From the NCBI GenBank assembly GCA_018398815.1, contig CM031601.1:19822793-19869516 (forward strand): a stretch of DNA of 46,724 nucleotides, in the 5' to 3' direction. This stretch comes from Conus ventricosus (lineage: Eukaryota; Mollusca; Gastropoda; Neogastropoda; Conidae). This document shows, piece by piece, positions 22,272 through 32,132 of this stretch. Position 1 is the stretch's first letter, and every line of letters starts with the position of its first letter. The notes beneath the pieces were generated by a model. That model ran no database searches, had not been told where the DNA came from, and saw nothing but the letters and a program-made list of their open reading frames with translations. A program made the translations under genes and the position numbers.

Positions 22272-23007
22272 CTGCGAATGTGGCATAGCAGTGGACGCCA
22301 GAGGAGAGGTGACAGCTCTCCTTCGAGGGATGCTGATGTGTGAGATCAGTGTCGTCGGGCGGCACAGACAACCTTCCAGCCATGTGGGTGACGACGGGTC
22401 TAGCCTGTGTCGCCGGGGGACGGCTCCTGGAGATGTGGGGGCGAAGGAGCGCTGCCTGACTGTGACCACCGTGGCCTGGAATACTGTGCTGTTTTGAGGC
22501 GTGGCAGACATGGGGGCACTCCTTACGGGGTTGGGCTGAAAAATTGCCCTCTCGGCCACAGTCAGCGAGTGCCCGGCAAGTCTCGTGCAGCGCTCCAGCG
22601 ACTTTCGTCCTGCTCCCTCCTTGAGGCGGCCTCATGCGGCACAGGACCATCGTCACCCGAACATGAAGAAGGCCGCCCGGTGGTCCTGAAGACGGCCGGA
22701 TGTTTGGGGACAGCAGGCAACACGCACCGACGCCTATCGTCGGTCGAGCAAGAACGTGAAACTGAACCAACGTTCAAGACCAATCCAACCAAACTTGAAC
22801 CAACATTCAAGAAGATCACGACCAAAATTGAGCCAATGTTCAAGAGGAACACGAGCTCTGAGAGACAAATGCGACGACCCCCATCGAAACTACCCACTAC
22901 TGCCAGGCGACGGCAGCTGCCACAAATATGCAGACCTATGTCTGCAGGGACCTTGTCCTTAAGGGCCTCAGGCCGATAGGACGTTAATCTCACCCTCGAT
23001 GCAATGC
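22272..23007. mobile_element. Inserted repeat R2 with 11-bp target-site duplication
   Basis: The segment is flanked by AGACATAACCA on the left (22261-22271) and right (23008-23018). Copy 1 of R1 has a single, slightly diverged version of this sequence at the matching place, so this is an insertion and not a deletion in the other copy. It is GC-rich compared with its surroundings. Its left half is repeated at 46388-46724. A 33-bp repeat occurs three times at about 22759-22852 (peptide EPTFK recurring). Open frames on both strands are moderately long but resemble nothing I know. An 11-bp duplication is in the size range of target-primed retroelements, yet no poly-A tail is seen. Confidence 0.78.
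22759..22852 (+). repeat. 33-bp tandem repeat within R2, three copies
   Basis: Three in-phase copies carry GAACCAACGTTCAAG or close variants; as plus-strand protein this reads EPTFK-x-x-x-TK three times. The 33-bp spacing keeps the frame. Whether it is translated is unknown. Confidence 0.75.
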
Positions 23008-23437
23008 AGACATAACCAGCCGCGTCTCCCTGATGAGTTCCGATCCAGCGACGAAAGGCCTAGGAGCAGGCAATACAAATAAATTGCCTTCAAAATGGAT
23101 AACGATGGTTTTCTCATGCAGCTAGTGAAACGTTTTCACATCCATAATATATTTTCTTAATGTATGTTTCCCATTTTCTTCATCTTCTCCCCCCCCCCCC
23201 CCCCCCCCCCCCCAGCCCAAAACTCTACCAAGTCATTACTCTGATAACAGGATTTGTTGGCCTGCGCTTGTTATTTTCCCCACTGTTAGATTGTTTGTAT
23301 TGTTTGACTTCATTCAAGTTTAAAAGGCTGTGTCTGTCTTGATTCAAAGTTACTCTGTGTTGGGTTTTCTAATGGGAGCAAAGATTACCCCACTTATCTA
23401 TAGTGTACATTAAACGTCTACAAGTATCTACCCATAC

Positions 23438-23588
23438 CTTGTAGTAATAATATGTCCCCGAAGCAGAGGTCGACGGCTGGGGAATAGCAGGTGTAGAATT
23501 TTTTGGGTGTCCCTTTCCGTCTCAACCGTCGCCTGATACTGACGTGGACCCCCGCCTGTGGAAAACGCCTCGTCCATGTCTTGCGATT
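23438..23588 (-). CDS. KLF/Sp-like zinc-finger factor, candidate exon 1 of those visible
   Basis: The acceptor TTTTGTCCTTCCAG precedes 23588 and the donor CTACAAG|GTATGG is at 23438. The frame begins ESQDMDEAFSTGGGPRQYQA. At the AAAAAA run near 23500 the frame needs one extra A; beyond it the reading is NSTPAIPQPSTSASGTYYYY then Lys, a Ser/Thr/Pro- and Tyr-rich segment typical of the disordered N-terminal part of transcription factors. With that correction the exon ends in phase 0 and joins exactly to DEEQVEPLDLS in exon 2. Without it, the frame continues as KILHLLFPSRRP and does not join. Upstream exons including the true start are not identified. It could be an unrelated chance frame, but the splice and phase fit argue for it. 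Confidence 0.5.
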
Positions 23589-23696
23589 CTGGAAGGACAA
23601 AAGATGATGGGTGGTTAGAGGAGGGGAGGTCTGCACTACTGACGACCTGCGGGAGGATCTCGGCAAGTCTGAGGGTCCTGGCACGGGACGTGGAGT

Positions 23697-23718
23697 CCCC
23701 CCCCCCCCCCCCCCCCCC
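23697..23718. repeat. Poly-C run
   Basis: A run of about 22 C bases (poly-G on the transcribed strand) about 110 bp upstream of the candidate exon acceptor. Confidence 0.95.
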
Positions 23719-23739
23719 ACCCGTCTTCATCATCCCCGA

Positions 23740-24689
23740 GATCTGTGCTAACCGTCGAGAAGGGTGGACGAAGGGGAGGCAATATGCAATTTAAAAGAGA
23801 AAGTGACGCCTGTCGCTCGTGAGGCTCTAGAGAGCAATGCGGTGAGGCTCACAATCCTGTGAGGAGACTGGTTAATACGATCCGCCATCTGCTCACACAT
23901 GAACACAAGCATTCGCACGCACACAAGCATGCGCTCGCGCGCGTATGCGTTAAAGAAGAAAGGGTTGCATTAAAAAAAATGCATTCTGTGGCACCAAGCT
24001 GTAGTGTTGTATAATAAAACAGCAATATATCGGAGCTTTTGTATTGTATTCTCGAATCCATCGTAGCGCATTAAATGCAGCGTTGCATAGTGAGGCACAA
24101 AGCTGCAACAACAATTGTGCGATTTTCCCAAAGTGTTTTGTAGTTTAGAGTATCATTCGGCGGTGGGCAGTTTAACAAATTCATGCGATTTTGGACCACC
24201 TACTGTTCAAAGTACATACATAGATGAGTTCCTTCGTTCTACTTCATTAAATTCTGTTTCCGTAAACCACAAAAATGAAGGTTTGGAACAGTCTTCTCCA
24301 TTCTTTTGTCATCGGTCACTGTTGAACCTTTTTTGGTCACTTGCTTTTTCGGTGTAGAGCCAAGTACAAGCCATTGATATAGTCAAGCAAAGGCACTGTC
24401 CGCGGCAGTTGTGCACTTCAGGTGAAAGGTGTTCATGGACGCACACCGTAATAAATTTAGCACGTAAGCTGGAATAAGTCAATTCTGCGCATCCTGGCTT
24501 GAGCTGCTTTTGGGGACACTTGTTCCCTCCCAGTTTTCACAGACCAGCAGAGCACCTTACCCCTCCCTCTCCCTCCACTTCACACTTCCCCATGGCTATA
24601 AGAGTGAAATGACTGGTGGACGGCCCGCAATATATGAAACTTAAAAATAGTTCGTGTTGCTTTTTAAGTCTTAGTTGTTGTTTTTCCTC
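23740..24689. other. Unique sequence, no gene seen
   Basis: No supported coding sequence on either strand. A short alternating CA/CG-rich stretch sits near 23905-23945. Confidence 0.45.
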
Positions 24690-26000
24690 CAAAACACAAA
24701 CTGCATTGTGCTATGTTATTAGCAGAATTTTGTATACAGGCTCTGTTGTCCCATGCTATTCAAATTGTATTGCGCTATGCTTTTTGTCGAATTCTGAATT
24801 CAAATGGTATTGTGCTATGCGGTTTGCCGACTTGTGCATTCAAACTGCATTGCGCTATGTTATTCATCGAGTTCTGCATTTAAACTGAATAATGCCATGC
24901 GATTTGTAAAATTGACCATTCAAATTGTATTGCGCTATGTCATTTGCCGAATTCTGTATTTTATTGTGCTGCATGCATGCCGAGCGATTCGCTGAATTAT
25001 ACATTCGCATTGTGTTTTCCTAGGCGATTCGCCAAATTCTACATGCAAATTCTATTGTGCTATGCGAATCACCGGATCCTGCATTCAAACTGTGTTGTGT
25101 TGTGCTATTCTTTGAATTCTGCTTTCAAACTGTATTGTGTTATGCTATTCTTTGAATTCTGCATTCAAACTGTATTGTGTTATGCTACTCTTTGAATTCT
25201 GCATTCAAACTGTATTGTGTTATGCTACTCTTTGAATTCTACATTCAAACTGCATTGTGTTATGCTATTCTTTGAATTCTGCATTCAATCTGTATTGTGT
25301 TATGCTACTCTTTGAATTCTGCATTCAAACTGCATTGTGTTATCATTCTTTGAATTCTGCATACAAACTGTATTGTGTTATGCATTCTTTGAATTCTGCA
25401 TTCAAATATTTTGCTATGATCTTCACCAAAATCCGAATTTAAACTGTAATATGCTACATAATTCGCTGAATTCTGCATTGGAATTATATTATGCAATGCT
25501 CTTCACCGAATTCTACATTCAAATTGTAGTGTGCAATCCGATTCGGCGAATTCTTCTTTCAAACTTTATCGTGATGCGCTATTCGTCGAATTTTGTCTTC
25601 AGATTGTTTTATGCCCCGGGATTTGCCGAATTTTTCACTCATAATGTACAGCGCTATGCCATTCATTAAACTCTACACTCAAATTGAATTGTGATATGGT
25701 GTTTGCTGAATTCTGTATTATACTATGCGATTCGCCAAATTCTGCATTCGCAGTTTTCGTACTCTGCTGATCGCCGGATTCCGGCCGGAATTCAAGTGGT
25801 ATTGCGCTATGTTCTTCACCGAATTCTGTTCTCAAATTGTATTGTGCTATGCTATTAGCCCAGTTCTACATTCAGAGTGTATTGTGCTATGTTATGAGCT
25901 CAGTTCTACATTCAGATTGTATTGTGCTGTGCTATTCACCGCGTTCTGCATTCAAATTGTATTGTGCCATGCTGTTTGTCGAGTTCTGCATGTTTCCCCG
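24690..26000 (+). repeat. 40-bp satellite array, about 32 units
   Basis: The unit has TTTGAATTCTGCATTCAAAC followed by TGTATTGTGTTATGC and a short joint, 40 bp in all. Units between about 25085 and 25400 are nearly identical, while those at both edges have diverged, with RTTCGCCGAATTCTGCATTC-like forms. Unit length is not a multiple of three, so frames cycle and the Cys/Tyr-rich open frames seen here are artefacts. Confidence 0.94.
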
Positions 26001-26114
26001 GTTCTGATGCCCCACGAACACACGTTTCACACCTGTGGAACAAAGGGAAGAACTGAAAATGAGGTTATGGAAATAAAAAAATAAACAAAAGCGCAACAGA
26101 TCGCCTTAAGGTCG

Positions 26115-26634
26115 CTGCACGATATAGTGCACAGAAGAGGCTGCCTGCAGCGCACGCAACTGACCCACATCTGGGTCCAAATATAGCGGCCAATCACAAA
26201 TACACGAATAGTACCCAGCAGCTGTACAGGGTGCCCTCTTCTAGATATAGCAGCCAATCACATACAACGGAAAAACCCAAAGGCTAAATTTATATACGTC
26301 TGAAGCACTCGACAGCGCGATGCCAGGACATAACCCAGTCTTCACGCACAAGATTGTTCACAATTGAGGTGACGTCATCAATATGCCCTCCACGTGAACC
26401 AAACCATAAACACAATCAAACGTTTTTATACAAGATTTCAAATATATTAAATTAATAACGTACGTCTTACTTTCAGATTACTTTTACTGGCATGATGTGC
26501 ATGAAAGAATATCTTCATGGAATGAAGATCTAGATTTGTTTTTTCTTCTGCAAATTGATAAATTCTTCTGGAAATAAATCTATGTTGCTGGAAGTAATAT
26601 ATGGGATCGGTGGGGGAGGGGGGGGGGGGGAGAC

Positions 26635-26684
<50 letters not shown>

Positions 26685-26750
26685 TGGCTTGATTACATGT
26701 TTACGGAAAAAGATGTTCCCACACATATCCTTGAAAGAAATACGCTGTGG
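26115..26750 (+). repeat. Left arm of a long inverted repeat
   Basis: About 636 bp are the reverse complement of 30725-31346 with moderate divergence. Matching landmarks include CTGCCTGCAGCGCACGCAAC near the outer end, CACAATCAAACGTTTTTATA in the middle, and TGATTACATGTTTACGGAAA near the inner end. The outer end has a small palindrome (TGCACGATATAGTGCA). A (GA)n run at 26636-26682 matches a (CT)n run in the other arm. No coding frame. It may be a terminal arm of one large foldback element or one of two copies of a non-autonomous element. Confidence 0.92.
26636..26682. repeat. (GA)n microsatellite in the left inverted arm
   Basis: About 23 GA units, next to a short poly-G. The partner arm has (CT)n next to poly-C at the matching place. 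Confidence 0.95.
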
Positions 26751-27009
26751 TTCTTCAACCAAAATGTCAAGTCCATCGACACTTTTACGACTTCCCAGAA
26801 GTCGGCAAAGTCCTCTGGAATGCGTGCAGCTATAGGCAAGGGTCAGGCGTGGGGGTTGTGTGTTCTGAGCAGTGTTGCAACATGGCCAAAGAAGCTGTCA
26901 TTGTCTCTAGAGAAGTATACGGACGACACGGTATAATCTCTATATGAAGTGATTCGGGGGCGGAGAAACAAATAGACAGGTGCACTAGGTTGTGCGCCAT
27001 AGTCAAACA

Positions 27010-27225
27010 AGTGAAGTTTACCCCTTCGTGAAACGATTGAGCTTTAATCAAATCGTCAGTGACTGAAGTTTGAACTGATGGCGAAATGACAGGATTTTAA
27101 TCTAAAGGTGAAATGATTATAATCCAATCCTATTTCGAAACGACTGACGTTTGATCCCAAATTCTGAAATGACTGAATATAATCTCACGGTGAAATTAGT
27201 CTGATTTTATAATGACAATGTCAAA
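27010..27225 (+). repeat. Degenerate tandem repeat, GTGAAATGACTG type
   Basis: About six diverged units, each roughly 35-40 bp, share GAAAYGAYTG followed by a TTTAATCC-like stretch. The pattern is weak but regular. Confidence 0.55.
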
Positions 27226-27836
27226 AGCCGGGAATCCGACAGTTTTGATGATCATCGCAAAGATGGACTAAAGTGAATTCCTGTAATGGCGCAACTGTGC
27301 TCATCCTAGGTAACACGCCATGGTTGGAAATACCGGTTGATACTAGGACCAACCAGAACCACGTGAAGCGCACGAACGGCACGGAGGTCCGAAGCGAACA
27401 CCGCTCATGCTTCGTTGGACTTAATTTATAGTTGGACTTAGTGTATAGTTGTACTTAGTTTACAGCCAACCACACGCACACACATATACACGCGTGCACA
27501 GCGAGCACGCATGCATGTGTACGAGCTGTGTTCTTCGCGTTGAAGACCATTCTGCCCGCCCTCAAGGTATTCTACACACGTGCATATTAGCCTTGTTCTT
27601 CGCTCTTGGTTCACAATCCAAATGATGCATGTTGGATTACAGTAACCGGTCGGGCTGTCGCCTTTTACGGCAGTCTATCAAAAGGAAAAAAGGGACGAGG
27701 AGAGTACGGGCGAAAATGCTGATGACACAGTGAAGGATTTACTGCTCTCCCTTTGACAATGAGAAGTTCGTCGTTTTCTAACTCAGGGGTATTTTTGTTG
27801 CGGAAGAAATGTTTTTTTTGCACTCCCCAACCAATC

Positions 27837-27889
<53 letters not shown>

Positions 27890-29493
27890 AAACCCCCACT
27901 TCACACTCTCATTTTGTTTCATATGCTAACTTTAATCAAAGCAGAGGAGTGTATAACCTGGAACCATCTGACGTTTTGTCCACGCTAACTTTACTGCCAA
28001 TGCTTAAATAGTTACTGCCAATACTTAGGTTTAAACAACTGCAGAGCAAATCAAAACAGATTTTTGTTAACCTCCTTTAGGCTATACCTTTTCGTTCCCC
28101 ACGCTGGTTCCTGTTCATGACGTTTTGTTTTCTTACTCTTTGTTTTATTTTACCCATCATTTCTTTATTCTAGTTTCTATTCAGCTATACATTCACTGAC
28201 AGCCTTGGAAAGTTATTTGATTTTTTTTCGGAGGTGACAAAAGTACTACCAAATAATGTGGAATGCCACGGAGTTTTATAAGCGAGGGGTAGATTCCTAT
28301 CCATCGGTCCGGTCATGGTGCTCGAGAAACGACAAATGTTCTTGGTATAAACTGTCAATGAATTGCTTTTTTTTTCACGTTAAGGCCTATTCATCATCTG
28401 TCCCCTATGCTCTCTTAGCTTTCATTTCTAAACCGTTTGATGCATAACGAACAATAGTGACACCAACAGGGGATGTCTTCGCTCTCTAGGGTGCTCACAT
28501 CGCTCATTACCAGACAAAGAAATGGAACCAACACACACACACGCACACAAACACGCACACAAACACACACACGAAGATGCACGCGCAGTTAAAAAAAAAA
28601 GTCTGCAGAGATGTTCCTTACACCCACGCTCCTACCCCATCCATCCCAAACAGGTAAACTGTACTCACGTTGGTTACTCTGGCACACACACACGCACACA
28701 CTATGATGATGGACTGGAGCACAATGTTTGCTTTCTTTCTTTCTGGACTTGAGCACAGGGTGGAGGCCTTCTATAAGAAAAGAACCGGAAGACACCCGCC
28801 ACTTCTTCCGTGTCCACCTTTACCCCCCCCTTCCTCTCTCCACCCATCCTTCTCTTCCCACGCCCCTCCACCTCCTTCCCCCCTAATCCAGCAACTGCGT
28901 TGGTTGTACATTCACACGCGATTGTTAGAGATTTTAGGTGAGGACACAGGTGTTCAATCCTAAGTCAAAACTGTGGGAACACACTAGACGCAAGTAGCCA
29001 TGTTTGCTATTCTCAATGTCTGATTGTTCCCGCAAAAACAAATGCGCCACTGGTATTTTGAAAGCATTTTGTCAAACCACCAGTGCCGATTTTGTTATTG
29101 TATTTGTTGAAACATTTATTTTCACATAAAAGTGACAATTTCATTTTAAGATGGTTTAATTCAAGGACGTTTTCTTAATTAGCTAGCTTATTCATTGTGA
29201 TGTGAACACATCTATAACTATGCAAAAAGTTACTTTCACATAAAACAGTTTTATCTGTTGTTGTTGTTTTTTGTTTGTTTTGTTTTTCTAATGATTAGGT
29301 TTCAGTTATCATGCAAAAAACATGTTTGCACAAAAACTCTTACTTTCATTATTGAAAACAGTAAGACTGTTTAACGTGAAAACAGTTTTCAGGTGATAAT
29401 CACTTGTTTAGAGCATGACATTGTCTTGAAAAAAAAAGTGAAATAATAAATACGCTAGGAGGTGGGGTGGGGTGGGATGGAGGGAGACAGGCT
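27226..29493. other. Sequence between the inverted arms, no gene seen
   Basis: Unique sequence with (CT)n at 27839-27887, CA-rich stretches at about 28529-28575 and 28681-28700, and A/T-rich DNA at about 29000-29440. No frame on either strand looks like a known protein. If the inverted arms bound one element, this interior holds no recognisable transposase. Confidence 0.45.
27839..27887. repeat. (CT)n microsatellite
   Basis: About 24 CT units. Confidence 0.95.
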
Positions 29494-29513
29494 GTGTGTG
29501 TGTGTGTGTTGTG

Positions 29514-29550
<37 letters not shown>
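29494..29550. repeat. (TG)n microsatellite
   Basis: Two TG runs are separated by a TGTTG interruption, and a poly-C run at about 29663-29683 follows. Confidence 0.95.
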
Positions 29551-29553
<3 letters not shown>

Positions 29554-29984
29554 ACAATTACGACCGTTTGAGGCTAGCATGTTGCCATAAAAATGGGGTG
29601 GGCGTATTGGGAGTGGGTCAGTGTCACTCGTGGTGGAAGAGCTCTCCATGAAGTCAAGTCCTCCCCCCCCCCCCCCCCCCCCCATGGCCGCTGCCAGCGG
29701 AGTAGCCGGCTGAGTCTCGTCGTTCAGTTTGACCTTTGCACGGTGCCATGGGCCGATAAGGAGATCACTGACTGGGGATCATGAATGATATGTCGTTAAC
29801 TGCCAGCCGAACACCGGTAATCGTAACTCTCTCCATTTTGTTCGGATTAGGACAGAGACATCTGCGCTAGCAACCCTGTGCAAAATCGCCGATTTGTCGT
29901 TTCCATCTTGACCCAGTCAGATTCCAAAAGGCCAATTTTGAGTTGTTTTCTTTTTTCCCCCTTCGACTCATCGCTCAACGCCAG

Positions 29985-29985
<1 letters not shown>

Positions 29986-30057
<72 letters not shown>

Positions 30058-30139
30058 CTCTGTCTGTCTGTCTCTGTCTCTGTCTGCCTGTGTGTGTGCT
30101 TGTGTGTGTGTGGTGTGTGTGTGTGTGGTGTGTGTGTGG

Positions 30140-30183
<44 letters not shown>

Positions 30184-30205
30184 TGTGTGTGGTCGCGCGC
30201 ACACA

Positions 30206-30246
<41 letters not shown>
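29986..30246. repeat. Complex (TG)n / (TGCG)n / (CA)n microsatellite block
   Basis: TG repeats (29986-30056), TCTG units, more TG, then about ten TGCG units (30139-30186) and finally a CA run (30200-30245). TG on the left and CA on the right make it self-complementary, so it could form a cruciform or Z-DNA. Confidence 0.95.
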
Positions 30247-30248
<2 letters not shown>

Positions 30249-30724
30249 TGAGGGAATTGTAAGGCGGAGTTTACACTGACTGAAATTCTCAATGACATTA
30301 ATCCGAGAGAAGTGGATTTTAGATATGACGATTCTGGATGGACGAGGCAAACCAAAGTCAGCATGATTATGTTTAGATTGATTACAAGCCATCGGTCAAG
30401 TCTGTTTGTGTCGGTATCTGCAGCTGCTCTATGCCGAATGAATCAGTCCCCAGCTGGATTACACGCGCACGCGACTTAACTGATTAAGGGAATTGTGACC
30501 AGAGAAATCGAGATTCCAGAAATCGTGATTATGGAGAAGACGCACCTTTTGCGAAATGTCATTTCCTGGGAAAACTGGGATTAAGAACATGGCAAAGAGA
30601 AGTCCATGGCGTCTGTCTGTAGCATGAGTGCCGTAGAGGGGTTTGACGATGTTCACAACACAAGGTTTTCCCAACAAAGTGCCACTGAAACCAGACTTGT
30701 CCACTTGTGTTTGACACACCAGGT
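30247..30724. other. Unique sequence next to the right inverted arm
   Basis: No supported gene. An 86-codon minus-strand frame at about 30459-30719 has ordinary composition but no family resemblance. Confidence 0.35.
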
Positions 30725-30796
30725 CCCACGTGTTTCTTTCACGGATATGTATGGGAACATCATTCTTTCCGTAAACATGTAATCAAGCTAGACTCT

Positions 30797-30833
<37 letters not shown>

Positions 30834-31346
30834 ATCCCCCCCCCCCCTCCCCGATCCCATATATTACTTCCAACAACATAGATTTATTTCCAGAAGAATT
30901 TATCCATTTGCAGAAAAACAAAAACTAGATCTTCATTCCATGAAGATATTCTTTCATGCACATCATGCCAGTAAAACTAATAAGAAAGTAAGACGTACGT
31001 CATTAATTTAAGATATCTGAAATCTTGTATAAAAACGTTTGATTGTGTTTATGGTTTGGTTCACGTGGAGAGCATATTGATGACATCACCTCAATTGTGA
31101 ACAATCTTGGGAGTGAAGACTGGGTTATGTCCTGGCATCGCGCTGTCGAGTGCTTCAGACGTGATATAAATTTAGCCTTTCGGGTTTTTCCGTTGTAATT
31201 GATTGGCTGCTAAATCTAGAAGAGGGGCACCCTGTACAGCTGCTGGGTAATGTTCGTGTATTTGTGACTGGCCGCTATATTTGGACCCAGATGTGGGTCA
31301 GTTGCGTGCGCTGCAGGCAGCATCTTCTGTGCACTATATTGTGCAG
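30725..31346 (-). repeat. Right arm of the long inverted repeat
   Basis: Reverse complement of 26115-26750. The outer end is the palindrome TGCACTATATTGTGCA, and the inner end lies near CCCACGTGTTTCTTTCA. The differences between arms are scattered substitutions and small indels, so the two arms are not a recent duplication or a simple assembly foldback. Confidence 0.92.
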
Positions 31347-31735
31347 TGTATTTGCAGTTTGATCTTGCTATATATGCAGAGTATAATGCTTTTTGATCTT
31401 ACAATACGCACTGTATCCGTGCTTTTGAATTTACATGGTGCAGCGTAACTGTGTTTTGATATTACATGTAGGTAGTGTATCTGTGTGTGCAGTGTATCCG
31501 TGTAACTGTGCAGTGTATCTGTGCTATGTTAAGCTTACATTGTCAGTGTATCTGTGTACGGATTTTATCTTTAGGTAGTGTACTTAAATTTTGATCTTAC
31601 TATGTGGCAGTATACTTTTATCTTACATTGTAGCGAGTATACTTTTAGATCGTGGCAGAGTATCTACACAATTATTGTACATGTGGGCAGCGTTTCTAAC
31701 ATTTATCTTGCACGATGGCAGTGTGCTTTTACTGT
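31347..31735 (+). repeat. Degenerate tandem repeat, GTGCAGTGTATCTGTG type
   Basis: Diverged units with GCAGTGTATCTGTG followed by a TTTTGATCTTACAT-like stretch recur every 30-45 bp. The first unit starts directly at the outer end of the right inverted arm. Confidence 0.75.
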
Positions 31736-31869
31736 AGTGACAGTACACCGCGCGTTGTTATGGCGTGATTCATAGTTACCCGATATGCGAATGTAACTGA
31801 CTGAAGAGTCTTTTCTTACTTTTGTGTGGATTATTGCATATTCAAATACACACGTGTGAGCACACACCC

Positions 31870-31870
<1 letters not shown>

Positions 31871-31943
<73 letters not shown>

Positions 31944-32094
31944 GTGAAAAGAGACAGAGAGAAAGAGACCATTAACACGTGCGCGCGCACACACACACGC
32001 CCGTGCAACCACACACACATATTTGCGCACGCGCGTGCACACACACACACACGCGCGCGCGCGCACGCACGCCACGCACGCACGCACGCACGCA

Positions 32095-32130
<36 letters not shown>
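31871..32130. repeat. (GA)n then (CA)n / (CGCA)n compound microsatellite
   Basis: GA units run from about 31871 to 31940. A CA- and CG-rich block follows from about 31980 to 32128 with alternating purine-pyrimidine sequence throughout. Confidence 0.95.

Positions 32131-32132
<2 letters not shown>

Larger units (their letters stand above)
21974..23285. mobile_element. Dispersed repeat R1, copy 2 (interrupted by R2)
   Basis: Same orientation and order of blocks as copy 1 (9452-9960): CCCTTGCATCCTTG at about 21984, CTACCCTTCGCTGGCTGC at about 22147, GTCTCCCTGATGAGT at about 23023, and a poly-C expanded stretch at about 23190-23213. A 736-bp segment (R2) splits it at the sequence AGACATAACCA. 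A poly-C run at about 22094-22119 lies in a position that is only a few C bases long in copy 1, so homopolymer length differs strongly between copies. Confidence 0.78.

Noticed and set aside
24616..26084. Cys/Tyr-rich open frames such as SLNSAFKLYCVM repeats
   Set aside because: They come from the 40-bp satellite, whose length is not a multiple of three, and the frames cycle through phases.
29847..30392. Overlapping His/Thr, Cys/Val and Ala/Cys/Val frames of more than 100 codons
   Set aside because: They are translations of CA, TG and TGCG microsatellites on both strands. The same applies to frames at 31703-32194, 35014-35493 (left part), 43330-43715 and 45099-45566.
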